Shown here: in pieces, positions 9,497 through 20,819 of the stretch
Position numbering within the stretch: position 1 is the first letter of the stretch
Layout of the letters: every line of letters starts with the position of its first letter
Origin: Ascarosepion bandense
Taxonomy: Eukaryota; Mollusca; Cephalopoda; Sepiida; Sepiidae
Direction of reading: 5' to 3'
Length of the DNA stretch: 64,000 nt
Assembly (NCBI GenBank): GCA_037127315.1
Contig: JBBBDQ010001615.1
Coordinates: 221,001-285,000 of the forward strand
The notes under the pieces: generated by a model
What the model was told of the DNA's origin: nothing
Database searches by the model: none
Seen by the model: the letters and a program-made list of their open reading frames with translations, nothing else
Translations under genes and position numbers: made by a program

Positions 9497-9620
9497 CGCG
9501 GAAGTACAGTTGAGCAATCAATATCGGCTCGGATTGAGACATTATAAAGAAATGTTCGAATTCCTTTTGATTTCCCTAATGACAGACTAGGTCTTATAGC
9601 CTTAAGTGGTAAGCTGTCAA
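9497..9620 (+). mobile_element. Degenerate tRNA-derived SINE
   Basis: Weak match to the SINE head: ATATCGGCTCGG, then a B-box-like TGTTCGAATTCC, followed by body remnants. Lies directly after an AT array. Confidence 0.45.
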
Positions 9621-9718
9621 AATCTGAGTGGGGTCGGTTGGCGATCTTGTGGCTCATCTTCCTTGCATTCGAAAAAAATGCACAAACTATTACCACTATA
9701 ATCAAGTAACAAATGCCA

Positions 9719-9751
<33 letters not shown>

Positions 9752-9753
<2 letters not shown>

Positions 9754-11634
9754 TATAAGCGTTTCACCCCGAGCAAGGCATGTCACTGCCACTACTGTGC
9801 AGGGGGCTACGTAGAGTGGAGAAAGGCTGATTAAATATAGGAAATGACAGAGGGTGGGTGATAGGCGGGTAAGGATACCGAGAATGAGGGTTGGGTAGAT
9901 GAGAGTGTTGTGAGAATAGTTGGGGGTTAGTGTGATAGGAGGTGTCTATTGACCCTACATTTAAACACCTGGAGATTGTAACTGTCGGGAAAGCAGACTT
10001 GTGGAAGGGAGTTCCACAGGCGGGAAGCGCGAGAAAAGAAGCTGTTGGAGTAGAATTTACGGTTACATCTTATTTGTTTAACTGTAAAAGGGTGGGACCT
10101 AGTTGCTAATCTAGTATCTCGTGTAAATTCGTGCTTAGGCGGCACCAGTGATCTAAGCTCATCGGAGCAGAAGCCATGAAAGTACTTGTAGAAGAGGCAC
10201 AGGGAAGCCACATCACGCCGGTGTGAGAGCGGCTGCAGCCGGTCTGCCAAGTCAGTATCAACCACGTTACAGATCCTCCTTTGTATTTTGTCAAGAAGCC
10301 CAAGGAGAGCAGCAGGGGCACCCGACCAGATATGGCAGCAATATTTAATACACGGGCGGATGGTAGATTTGTATATGTTCTGAATAGATTCAGGTGGGAA
10401 AAATTTCCGCGCCCTGCACAGGGAGCCCACTTTCATAGCAGCAGATTTGGCAATGGATTCAATATAGTCATTCCATTTGAGGTCCGCCGAGAGTGTAAGG
10501 CCAAGGAGGCGTAGTATTTTACTCTCTGGGAGGCTAGCCTGTCCCATGCTAATGGGAGGTAGATGCGATTGTCTATGGTGATTAGTTGATAACAGCTTTG
10601 TTTTGGAGGCATTGAAATTTACCAACCATTTCCTACCCCAGGTCACTACGGATTGGAGGTCCCTTTCAAGTACAGCAGCAAGGTTCACTTTGTCGTCCAG
10701 ACCTGGTTTCTGATCGATGCGGGAGTAGATTGTTGTGTCGTCGGCATACATGCCAACTTGGGATCTAATGGTGTCGGGGAGATCATTAATGTAGATCAGA
10801 AAGAGCGTGGGACCTAGGATAGAACCTCGAGGGACGCCCGCGTTCGTATGGTAGTTTTGGGAGGCATACCCATTTAATAACACCTTCAATGTGCGGTTAG
10901 AGAGGAAAGACTGGATGAGGTCAAACAGATGTCCAGTTATCCCATAGCTCCGCAGTTTGCACAAGAGGCCAGCATGCCAGACCCTGTCGAATGCTTTGGA
11001 GATATCCAAGGCAACGTTTCGGGCTTCACCATTCTTGTCAAGTGCCTGGTATATGTATTCGGTAATGGTCGTTAGCATATCAGCAGTAGACCTGGTGAAG
11101 CGAAACCCATACTGTTTGTCAGAGAGAAGCCCGTTGGCCATGAGATGCTGAATCACCTCGGCGTTGATAATGGCTTCGAAAACTTTGCCAAATATTGGAA
11201 GGAGACTAATAGGACGGTAATTGGCGGGGTCTGAGGGTTCGCCAGAATTCTTAAATATAGATACTACGCAAGAGGACTTCCAACAGGCAGGAAAGCAGGA
11301 AGAAGATAGGCAGAGGTTATAGAGTTTGAAGAGGACAGAGGAGAGTTCTGGGGCACATTTCTTCAGTACTATGACTGGGATTCTGTCACCGCCGCTCGCT
11401 TTGTGTGGGTCAAGTTGCGCAATTATCTTGGCGACCAGCGAGGGTGTAATGTGGACGTTATTTAGTTGAGCCTTAGTTCTGGGTGGGAAGTCTGGTGTAG
11501 GTATTCCTAACGAGTCCAGTGTCGAATTGGTTGAGAATCTACGGGCAAAGCATTCAGCCTTGTCGGCTGGGGAGGTGAGAACTTCAAATTCATTGATTAG
11601 TGGGGGTATTGAAGTCTTGTTCCTGCTGAGCACG

Positions 11635-11640
<6 letters not shown>
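9752..11640 (-). mobile_element. LINE-A, longest copy (5'-truncated)
   Basis: Reads on the minus strand from a (CA)n array at about 11640 down to a 3' terminus CCTTGCTCGGGGTGAAACGC and an AT-rich tail at 9752. It holds one long open frame (9927-11632) and a ~170-bp 3' UTR. The shared 3' 450 bp look almost identical to the copy at 19905-20405, so the subfamily is young. The N-terminal AP-type endonuclease usual for this LINE group is missing, consistent with 5' truncation. Confidence 0.92.
9927..11632 (-). CDS. Reverse transcriptase of LINE-A, N-terminally truncated
   Basis: About 568 codons of genuine coding; a longer open frame (to 11720) only adds His-Thr repeats read from a GT microsatellite. 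Counting from 11720, the fingers motif NYRPISLLP comes first, then motif A LDISKAFD (catalytic Asp at about residue 239), motif B AGVPRGSILGPTLF and motif C YADD at 325-328. The KYCCHIWSGAP block and a conserved C-terminus with NSLP and VNRHLLSH follow. The enzyme makes cDNA from element RNA by target-primed reverse transcription in the nucleus. Motifs A and C are intact and there is no internal stop, unusual here. It lacks the endonuclease domain, so it is unlikely to be autonomous. The clade call (CR1/Rex1/Jockey-like) rests on motif style, not on a tree. Confidence 0.9.

Positions 11641-11689
<49 letters not shown>
11637..11689. repeat. (GT)n microsatellite
   Basis: Uninterrupted GT array marking the 5' break of the LINE-A copy. 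Similar GT arrays lie at 26516-26540, 55931-55960 and 56577-56639. Confidence 0.95.
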
Positions 11690-11694
<5 letters not shown>

Positions 11695-11699
11695 AGACA

Positions 11700-11856
11700 A
11701 TAGAGACTTATAACGGACACAAATTCAAAATTCTTTGAAAATCAAAAACAAAAAGAAATACTTGAAAAACACCTTTTTTCTTCACTTAGGAATTATCTTC
11801 TTTTTGTCTTTCTGAGAATTTTTAATTATTAAAGTGTCATCTTTTTCCAATGATTC

Positions 11857-11905
<49 letters not shown>

Positions 11906-12240
11906 GAGAGAGATAGAGATAGAAAGAAAACGAAAGAGAGAAAGACAAACAAATGTTTCATTCATTAATCAGACTTAATTTATTGCTTAAACGTTATTTT
12001 TAATTAATGTTTATATTTAAGTAAATGCCCTGTTCATATTTATCTATTAAAGAGTACATTTATTGATTTACATCTGTCAGCATGAATAGAAAATGAGTGA
12101 GAAAAATATTCAAACCTGCCCATTATTCAAACAATGAAAAAATCTATTCAGAAAAATTGTCTTTTTTTACGTTAGTATACGAAACTAAGTAAACATTGGT
12201 ATTTTGAGAATTGGAAAAATCTTTTTTCAATAGAACTAAT
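11700..12240. other. AT-rich sequence, nothing recognised
   Basis: Contains an (AT)n array at 11862-11901 and otherwise low-complexity AT-rich DNA. No motif seen. Confidence 0.5.
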
Positions 12241-12261
12241 CGGACATTACATGACCGGAAG

Positions 12262-12350
12262 GTTATCGCGACCGAGAGGTCAAAGTACGTCAGATTTAAT
12301 GACGGTTTCCCTTAGAAGACGCAGGTTCAAATCCTGTCGGAAATCGCTTA
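12262..12350 (+). other. tRNA-like sequence (Ser/Leu type), probably pseudogene or SINE head
   Basis: Shows a D-arm-like CGACCGAGAGGTCAAAG, a perfect 5-bp anticodon stem CGTCA/TGACG enclosing a 7-nt loop GATTTAA, and a T arm GCAGG-TTCAAAT-CCTGT. The two acceptor strands do not pair, so it is not a normal tRNA gene. It resembles the tRNA-like heads at 25.98 and 29.67 kb in style. Confidence 0.45.
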
Positions 12351-12366
12351 TTTTTCTAACAAAATT

Positions 12367-12423
<57 letters not shown>

Positions 12424-12439
12424 TGTGTGTGTGTGTGTG

Positions 12440-13365
12440 TGTTTGCTTGTCCGTAAAGTTAATGCCGATTTTTAGCAGTCTGTGTTCCAACACGTTAGAA
12501 TACGTCAACAGAGTCACTAAATACGTAGGGGCTTCTGCTATGCTTTTCAATTTAGCCTTGTGCCAAACACAACCGAAGTACCCACAATTTAAAATATTAG
12601 AAGGTTGTAGATTGGATATTGAAATGTGGAAGGATAAAATATTTCGTTTCTATATTAAAGTAAAATTTTTATTAAGAGAATAACAAAATTGTAAGAAGAA
12701 AAATAAAATGTCCATAGAGAAAATGCATGTAGTTAATTGTACAACGAGAAAAGTAAGTATCTTAAATGTTCTACAGAAGTTCATGGTTCAGAGTAGCAGA
12801 ATGTGTGTATGTAAAAGATTAAAATGGTTGCGGATAAAAGTCTGTGTTCTTTTCCTTTTTTGGGCTGGAGAAAAAGTGAAAAGGAAAACCAAGATTGTAC
12901 TTATCTGAGTCCGTTGAAGTATCGTGTAGTTGTTGTTTTCTTTGGCGGCGTGGAGTGAAAACGAACAAAGGGAAATTGGAAGAAGAGGTTGAATGAATGT
13001 ATCTCAGCGATACATGACCTTGGCTTGAAAATTCTTCCTTACATTGCGACGAAATACTATCAGATACCGCTTCAATTCTGACGCATTTGACCGGTCAATA
13101 GACATGGTTTAAGTAATGAAATTTATCACGTGACTGGCTCCAAAACGCATTTTTATTTCGTAGGTGTAAAAAAAAGTTGATTGTCGTCATATATCAAATT
13201 TCTATTTCCTATCCAATTAGGATCCAGAATTTTACTTTTCACACTGACTTGTAAAATTTACCTTGGTCTGGATTTTTCCAAAATGTTTTTTATCGTTTGG
13301 ATCCAAATTTTCGGGTGTGCAATTTTACTTTTTCCGTTTGAATTAATTGTTACACGATATAGGAT
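12440..13365. other. No recognisable element
   Basis: Short chance ORFs only. No transposon or RNA motif was identified between the GT/AT array at 12372-12442 and the SINE at 13368. Confidence 0.45.
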
Positions 13366-13367
13366 TT

Positions 13368-13573
13368 GTATGTGTGTCGTGGTGCAGTGGATATCGGCTC
13401 GGAACGAGAAATCGGGAAGCCGAATTCGACTTCCAGTCGAATTGCTTGCATTTACTTACGCGCAAATACCCTTGGAAAAGGTATTAATCCGTCTCTTTCC
13501 TCCAGTTAAGGGTCTCTTTCGAGACATGATTGCCCAAGCGTGTATCACGTATGGCACTTAACTGACTGACTGA
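13368..13573 (+). mobile_element. tRNA-derived SINE with internal deletion
   Basis: Head with A-box-like TGGTGCAGTGG and a B-box region altered to ATTCGACTTCCAG. The body runs to CTCCAGTTAAGGG, then jumps straight to GTCTCTTTCGAGACATGATTG and the tail GGCACTTAACTGACTGACTG. About 100 bp of the middle are missing. Confidence 0.85.
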
Positions 13574-13574
13574 T

Positions 13575-13985
13575 GCTATAGTACTGTATGCTCACATTTC
13601 CGATTAGAGCATATTTCGAACTATCTCTTAAGGAAAATTTTATAATATAAAAATGGAAGGTTATAATGTGCATTTTAGATATTTAATGCTCTTTTTTATT
13701 ATCGTAAAGACAAAAATGTGGGGTGAAGGGGCTTCAGCTGACACAACTGTACGGAAATAGTTCGCAATGTTAAAAGATGTTGATTGTTGCTATATTGATA
13801 AAGAATAACCAGGTAGGTCCCCAACTAAAAATGTCCAAATAAAATCATTGATTGAAAATAAACTGCTTAACCTAACGTGGTAATTGACAGAAATAATAAA
13901 TTTATCAAATTACTATATATTTTTGCACTACATTATCTGAGTGAAAGTAATATTTTGGATCGCATTTCTCTTGGTGATTTTCTAT
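13575..13985. other. No recognisable element
   Basis: AT-rich DNA between a SINE and an RTE fragment. Nothing identified. Confidence 0.45.
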
Positions 13986-13989
13986 TTAA

Positions 13990-14655
13990 ACGCAAAAGAG
14001 CAGCCCAAAATGCCAAATACAGATGGGGGATACTAAAATCAAGTAGGTAAAAATGTAAATACCTGGGAAGTCTTTCAACAGAAGAAGGAAAATGCGACAC
14101 AGATCCGAAGGTGAATAGGTATGTCGAAGGACGCGTTCCAGAAGCCGAGTAAAGTATTAAGACACAGGAAACTTTCACTAGAAACAGAGAAAAGAGTACT
14201 GGATTGCTATGTGATATCAGTTCTTCAATATGGCAGTGAATGCTGGATAATATCATCAAAGATGAAGGGAAAACTTGAAGAAACTGAAATGTGGTTCTAC
14301 AGAAGGATGCTGCGGATATCGTGGACGAACATGTGAGCAATGATGAGGTCATAGAAATGATGGAAACAAAAACGAAATTATTAGTGAGCATCAGGAAGAG
14401 ACAGCTGAAGTTCGTGGGACATGCAATGAGGAAGGATGGCTTGGAGAACCTGATACTAGCAGGTCAGATAGAGGGAAAAACAGACAGGTGAAAGCAACGG
14501 ATAACATATTTGAAGGGCCTGAGCAGGTGGATGACAGAACGGGGGTTGCGTGGTGTTATAGGAGAAAGTGTGCTCAGTGCCACAAGGAATAGAGAGACAT
14601 GGAAGGCCATGATCACTTATGTCCGAAAAGGACAAGGCACAGAGAAAAAATGAGA
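13990..14655 (+). mobile_element. RTE-like LINE fragment
   Basis: Begins at the KSSPKCQIQMGD-like block, passes [42 protein letters not shown] and GQIEGKTDR, and ends with GGACAAGGCACAGAG. Frameshifts occur near 14330 and 14490. Confidence 0.85.
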
Positions 14656-14689
14656 AATGGCTCATTTGCAACAATGTTCAGTGAAAAAA

Positions 14690-15107
14690 TATTGGAGTAA
14701 GCCAAATACCAAGTAACCAATCAATTGATTCTGAAAAGTACTAGTGGCAAATGGACGAATTAAAGGCAGCAATTTAAGAAAAACGCCCAGAATTGGTAAA
14801 CAGATGTGTTGCTTCCCACCAGGATAATGCCAGTTCTCACGTTTATTTATTCAGCTCCTTGCAAAATAATCTCAATTGTAGAAAATATTTTAATTCTTTT
14901 TATGACATAAATAAACAATTCAATGTGTTCTTTGCCGAGAAACCACCAAAATTCTGGGAATACGAAATCTTTAAGTTGAGGGAGAAAAGGAGAATAGTTG
15001 TTCAACAAAATGGTTAATGTTTAGTTGAATAAATATTTAACGGCATAATTTTGCATTGCGTTTTATTTTCCCTTAAAAATCGGCAAGAGCTTTCCGTTCA
15101 ACCGAAT
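14690..15107 (+). pseudogene. mariner transposase C-terminus and 3' terminal repeat
   Basis: The plus strand encodes MDELKAAI, a stop, then EKRPELVNR and HQDNASSHVYLF, where HQDNA is the second catalytic Asp region of the DD34D mariner transposases. After an internal deletion it continues LQNNLN, FFAEKPPKFWEYEIFKL and VVQQNG, the family C-terminus. The following TTTTATTTTCCCTTAAAAATCGG stretch up to about 15107 resembles a mariner 3' terminal repeat. The first two-thirds and the 5' end are gone, so it is a dead transposon. Confidence 0.82.
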
Positions 15108-15129
15108 ATAGAGAGAGATGAAAAGACGG

Positions 15130-15149
15130 AGAATCGTTTCTGTTTATAA

Positions 15150-15233
<84 letters not shown>

Positions 15234-15262
15234 TCACGCTCACCGACACACACGCATATCTA

Positions 15263-15301
<39 letters not shown>

Positions 15302-15302
15302 C

Positions 15303-15358
<56 letters not shown>

Positions 15359-15564
15359 CAGACAGTTTCACGCTCACCGACACACACGCATATCTATATC
15401 TATATATATATTGATAGATAGATAGATAGATTCACGCTCACCGACACACACGCATATCTATATTATATATATATATATATATATAGATAGATAGATATAG
15501 ATATGCGTGTGTGTCGGTGAGCGTGACTCTATCTATCTATCTCTCTATCTATCTATCTATCTAT

Positions 15565-15606
<42 letters not shown>

Positions 15607-15870
15607 TATGCGTGTGTGTCGGTGAGCGTGAATCTATCTATCTATCTATCAATATATATATAGATATAGATATGCGTGTGTGTCGGTGAGCGTGAAACTG
15701 TCTGTTTATCTATCTATCTATCTGTCTATCTATCTATTTATCTATCTATCTATATATATATATATATAGATATGCGTGTGTGTCGGTGAGCGTGAATCTA
15801 TCTATCTATCTATCTATCTATCTATTATATATATATATATATATATATATGCATGTGTGTCGGTGAGCGT

Positions 15871-15937
<67 letters not shown>

Positions 15938-15988
15938 TATGCGTGTGTGTCGGGAGCGTGAATCTATCTATCTATCTATCTATCTATC

Positions 15989-16023
<35 letters not shown>

Positions 16024-16069
16024 TATGCGTGTGTGTCGGTGAGCGTGAATCTATCTATCTATCTATCTA

Positions 16070-16121
<52 letters not shown>

Positions 16122-16173
16122 TATACGTGTGTGTGTCGGTGAGCGTGAATCTATCTATCTATCTATCTATCTA

Positions 16174-16209
<36 letters not shown>

Positions 16210-16265
16210 TGTGTGTCGGTGAGCGTGAATCTGTCTGTCTATCTATCTAACTATCTATCTATCTA

Positions 16266-16300
<35 letters not shown>
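15130..16300. repeat. TATC/AT satellite with an inverted centre
   Basis: Tandem units made of (TATC)n, (AT)n and a 28-bp single-copy core, ATATGCGTGTGTGTCGGTGA plus GCGTGAAT. Three cores are on the minus strand (near 15233, 15366, 15432) and nine on the plus strand (15504, 15605, 15669, 15773, 15849, 15936, 16023, 16122, 16206). The left arm (about 15215-15462) mirrors the right arm (about 15598-15830), including rare variants such as CAGACAGTTTC/GAAACTGTCTG, so it is a true long inverted repeat. Long YLSIYLSIY frames here are artefacts. Confidence 0.9.
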
Positions 16301-16304
<4 letters not shown>

Positions 16305-16399
16305 TTCACTGGATATTTTTAATTAAAGGAATTAATCTGCTGGGCACGATTCATTTAAATCCATAATTTAATTAACGAATTCCCAGTCGCATCCATTTA

Positions 16400-17049
16400 T
16401 TTGAAAAATTCCTATTCTTTTTTTTTCTTCCATTTTCCTTTTGAGAAGTTTTGATTTATTTTTTGTTAATATTCATTATTTTCTCCCTTTCTTTTTCTTT
16501 CTTTTCTTATTTGCCAACATCTTTTTCTTCTTTATTTTCTCGTAATTCTTCTTCTGTTTCTTCTTTGTTTCTTTTTTCCTTCTTCTTTTTCTTGTTTACT
16601 TTGTTGTTTTTTCTTCTCGTTTTTGTTCTTCTTCTTCGCCTCTGCCTTTTACTTCTTTGTTATCCTCAATTTCTTCATGTTTTCTTATTTTCCTTCTTTT
16701 TCTTCTTCTTATTATTATTGTAATTATTCAACTTTCATTTTTCATTCTTTTTATTCTCACCTTTATTTTCTATTTCTCCATCCAATTCACCATCATCTTT
16801 TTTCCATTATGTTATTACTATTATTAAAATTATTATTATTCCACCTCTGCATTTTTTTTCTTCCTTATCCTCATCTTCTTTACCCTCATCGTCTTCATTT
16901 TTTCTACTTCTCCATCCTATTCATCATCTTCTTTTTCCGATTATTATTATTCTTCTTCTTCTTATTCTTCTTATTATTATTATTATTATTGGCCTAGTTT
17001 TTCTTCTTTCCTTATATTTTTTCAATGGCCCTTTCTGAATCCTATTTTT

Positions 17050-17080
<31 letters not shown>

Positions 17081-17247
17081 TTATTATTATTATTATTATT
17101 ACAATTACTACTATTATTATTTTTTTATTATTATTAACCAGCTTTTCCTTCTTTCCTTTTAATTTTTCATTGGTCTATTCTCAGTCCTATTTCTTCTTCT
17201 TCTTCTTCTTCTTCTTCTGCTTTTTCTTCTTCTTCTTCTTCTTCTTC

Positions 17248-17285
<38 letters not shown>

Positions 17286-17990
17286 GGCTAGCTTTTCCTT
17301 CTTTCTTTTTAATTTTTTATTGGCTCATTCTCAATCCCATTTTTCTTCTTCTGCTTCTTTTATTATTATTATCATTATTATTATTATTATTGGACTGCTT
17401 TTCCTTCTTTACTTTTATTTTTTCATGGCCCATTCTCAATACTATTTTGTTGTTCTTCTTCTTTTTCTTCTTCTTCTTCTTCTGCTTCTTCTTCTTATTA
17501 TTATTATTAGTTTGCTATTTCTTCTTTAACTTTATTTATCCCTTGACCCATTCTCAATCCTATTCTTCTTCTTCTTCTTCTTCTTATTATTATTATTATT
17601 ATTATTATTCTGCTTTTCTTTCTTTTCCTTTATTTTTCCTTGGCCCATTCTTCTTCTTCTTCTTCTTCTTCTTACTATTATTAATATTATTATTATTGCC
17701 TTACCTTTTTTCCTTTTAATTTATTTTACTTTGGTCTATTCTCCATCCTATTTTTCTTCTTCATCTTCTTCTTACTATTATTATTATTATTGTTATTGGC
17801 CTGCTTTTCCTTTTTTTCCTTTTATTTTTTCATTGGCCCATTCTAAATCCTATTTTTCTCATTCTTTTTGCTAGTCTTGTTCTTCTTGTTTTTGTTCTTC
17901 TTATTATAGGTCTTTTATTATTATTCACCTTTATCTCTTCTTTCTTCATCCTGATTTCCTTCATTTACTATTTTTTCCTCTGCTTCATCC
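16400..17990. repeat. Polypyrimidine trinucleotide-rich minisatellite
   Basis: The plus strand is dominated by TTC and TTA triplets. Roughly 90-100-bp units repeat, each with a CTGCnTTTCCTTC-type block, a CCCATTCTCAATCCTATT-type block and a (TTC)n(TTA)n run. The open frames rich in Phe, Leu and Ile follow from the lack of stops on this strand and are not genes. Confidence 0.85.
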
Positions 17991-18354
17991 AAAATATGTC
18001 ATTGTTCTTCTTAGAAATATTTCCCCGCTGTACTAATGAAACAATGACGTGAAACAAAAGAAATGCTTTAATCCAGAAAAGCTGAAAGATTCATTTCTTT
18101 TTTTTTTTTTTTTGAGTTGACGACAAAAGAGCCAAATAACGAATTCAAACAACGCAAGAATTGGAAACACAAAATGAGGTATTGGTCGAGAAAATGAAAC
18201 ATCGACAGAAGAATTTTCACCCATTTCTTCTAATTTCGGCATTCCCTTCGGTACGCCAATGAATTTATTAAAATGCAATTTTGTGCAACCGGGAGTTGGG
18301 GGAGGGCAGTTGAAAAATGTAACAGTGCAATAAAAAGATATTTAATTTATTGCA

Positions 18355-18400
18355 TTAAGCACAATTGCTGCGATTTTGCAACCTCATCAGAGAACATTTT
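18355..18400 (-). repeat. Degenerate hammerhead-like motif
   Basis: On the minus strand CTGATGAGG is followed by a pairable GTTGC...GCAGC stem and an ATTG/CAAT stem, but the conserved GAAA is replaced. Downstream ATTGCACTGTTAC recalls the block downstream of the other hammerheads. Non-functional as written. Confidence 0.35.
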
Positions 18401-18649
18401 GTCATGATTGTCAGCTTGCATTGTGCCCGTCAAAAATTGAGTTGATCATTTACAGATAGACATGGATTCCTGCCCTGGATCTGTGTTTGCGCGAACATCG
18501 TCTAAATTGTCATAAAATGGACGTCTGCTAAAATAAGTGCAATATGCACTTCGTCGAGGTGTGATGGTTAGCGAGCTTGTCCCGCTAGAGTTTTTACGAA
18601 TGACTAGTTGGTTATGCCAGAAAATAAACTACAAAACCTCTTTAGGATG

Positions 18650-18850
18650 TAGCGAAAGAAAGCGAGACGGACCTGTTATATGGCGTAAAATACAAGAAAT
18701 CTAAATGCATAATAATCAGCAAAATAGGGAAACCTAAAATACTAATTACAGAACGGAGATACTAAAATCAAGTAGGTACAGAATTTTAAATATCTGGAAA
18801 ATATTCTAACAGAGGATGGAAAGCGTGACACTGAGATCCTAAGGTGTATT
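18650..18850 (+). mobile_element. RTE-like LINE fragment, short
   Basis: Contains the ESKCIIISK-like block, KIK-VQ-FKYLEN and LTEDGKRDTEI in broken frames. Heavily decayed. Confidence 0.65.
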
Positions 18851-18854
18851 TGTA

Positions 18855-19311
18855 GCCTACCATATAACTTATGACTAAAGAGTTAATTTCGAAAGAAGCC
18901 TGCTGCCGATTAACTTAAAGAGTTAATTTGGAATAATGCACCGTCTATATAAATCGCGAAAGAACGTTATATTTTTTTTAATCATGGGAGAATCGAAAAT
19001 TCTGATTCCTCGTTCGCTCTACTTCGGTAAATTCCGTTCACCTCCGATAAGGACCCGAAAGGACTTAGTTATCTTATGTTATTTTAGAAGTTGCATAGAG
19101 AATTGACAGCCCTGATTATAGGGAATATGTGAAAAGTTTTTAACGAAAATTTAATGAATACGTGAAAAGACTTTAACGAAAATTTAATGAATACGTGAAA
19201 AGACCTAAACGAGAATTGAAGAGTTCTGTTACTTTAATGAAACTTAGAAAAAACATTCTTATTTTGAATAATATTTTGAAGATTGGAAACTCTGAGATTT
19301 AAAAAACAAGC

Positions 19312-19375
<64 letters not shown>

Positions 19376-19900
19376 GTAAACCAACATTCCTACAACTGTA
19401 TTATCTGCTCCTGAAAAGAAAAACATTGTTTTTGTTTTTTTTAAATAAAGACATTCTTCGTAACTCTCCAGGTGTGTTCGACCTTATTCATTTATTTTAT
19501 TAATTTGTTTGGTGCCGTATTTATTTTTTTTAACCACAAGTGTGCACCAGTGTACGGACTGGCTCTGAGAGCAAGGCGATTACTAAAATTGCACGACGCG
19601 AACTCTGGGATCAATTCACAACGTGGGATAGTGGCGCGTTGTTGCAATAGATGTCATGTAACTAGCTTTTGTGGCGACATCATCGGACGAGATCGTCATG
19701 ACCAGCAACAGCGACCGAACCAATTGGCCAGCCGGGTGGCAGTGTCACAAATTGAATCGTCACGACCGTCAACGAGAATGAGCGTCACAATTAGACGGCA
19801 GCCCCGGGCATAAGGTGTCACAATTAGTGCCGTCTCAACCAGGATTTGACCCGAAAGTTGCCAACCGGGCGAACGTGTTACAGGCAGTGAATGAGGAAAA
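18855..19900. other. Unassigned region, possible LTR-like sequence
   Basis: Contains TAAAGAGTTAATTT twice within ~55 bp (near 18876 and 18916), a TATATAAATC motif, a (CT)n array at 19311-19373, an AATAAAG polyadenylation-like motif near 19444, then TTTGGTGCCG near 19508, similar to primer-binding sites of some LTR elements. It then runs into a GC-richer stretch with repeated GTCACAATT motifs. I could not find a matching second LTR, so this is only suggestive. Confidence 0.3.
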
Positions 19901-19904
19901 AGGA

Positions 19905-20405
19905 CTTTAAAAAATCTTATACTCACCAAACCCTGTGCCTCTTCTACAAGTACTTTCATGGCTTCTGCTCCGATGAGCTTAGATCACTGGTGCCGCCTAA
20001 GCACGAATTTACACGAGATACTAGATTAGCAACTAGGTCCCACCCTTTTACAGTTAAACAAATAAGATGTAACCGTAAATTCTACTCCAACAGCTTCTTT
20101 TCTCGCGCTTCCCGCCTGTGGAACTCCCTTCCACAAGTCTGCTTTCCCGACAGTTACAATCTCCAGGTGTTTAAATGTAGGGTCAATAGACACCTATCAC
20201 ACTAACTCCCAACTATTCTCACAACACTCTCATCTACCCAACCCTCATTCTCGGTATCCTCACCCGCCTATCACCCACCCTCTGTTATTTCCTATATTTA
20301 ACCAGCCTTTCTCCACTCTACGTAGCCCCCTGCACAGTAGTGGCAGTGACATGCCTTGCTCGGGGTGAAACGCTTATAAAAAAAAAAAAAAAAAAAAAAA
20401 AACAT
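19905..20405 (+). mobile_element. LINE-A 3' end, young copy with long poly(A)
   Basis: A 5'-truncated insertion of about 500 bp starting within CLFYKYFHGFC. The predicted C-terminus matches the long LINE-A copy residue for residue up to a 3-bp loss before the stop (VNRHLSH versus VNRHLLSH). The 3' UTR differs at only a few bases. It ends in an uninterrupted A-tract of about 26. Intact poly(A) and very low divergence indicate recent retrotransposition. Confidence 0.92.
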
Positions 20406-20409
20406 ATTG

Positions 20410-20815
20410 AAGGCAAAAGGGAAAGATGAGGACAAAACATAATATACTTAAAAGTTTCATAAAAAAGAGAGAAGAACAGGGCTAAATAGAAACGGAAAAA
20501 TGATGGCAAAAATGGCTAAGAAAAAATAACAAAATGATGGTGGAACAGGACTAAAGAGAAATAACACAAAGATAGCAGAACAGGGCTAAAATGAAATGAC
20601 AAAAAGATGGCGGAACAGGGCTAAATAGAAATGACAAAATGATGGCAGAAAAGGGCTGAGAATAAATAGCAAAATGATGGTGGAACAGGACTAAAGAGAA
20701 ATAACACAAAGATAGCGGAACAGGGCTAAAAAGAAATGAGAAAAAGATGGCGGAACAGGGCTAAAGAGAAATGACAAAATGAGGGCAGAAAAGTGCTAAG
20801 AAGTCTGACTTTTCT
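20410..20815. repeat. 36-bp minisatellite with ~144-bp higher-order period
   Basis: About ten tandem copies of a unit like GACAAAATGATGGCAGAACA plus GGGCTAAATAGAAAT. Variants recur every fourth unit (the AACACAAAGATAGC variant near 20560 and 20700; the GATGGTGGAACAGGACT variant near 20535 and 20680), giving a higher-order repeat. It adjoins the gag remnant. Confidence 0.8.
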
Positions 20816-20819
20816 ATTT

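Noticed and set aside
11633..11720. N-terminal extension of the LINE-A frame starting MSVISLYCLFA followed by His-Thr repeats
   Set aside because: Read from a GT microsatellite beyond the 5' break of the element.
15073..16326. Open frames rich in YLSIYLSIY and related repeats
   Set aside because: Pure translation of TATC/GATA and AT arrays; no start context, no non-repeat protein sequence.
16451..17719. Long Phe/Leu/Ile-rich frames resembling membrane proteins
   Set aside because: The strand is almost only T and C, so stops are rare in all frames. The apparent hydrophobicity comes from TTC/CTT/TTA triplets.
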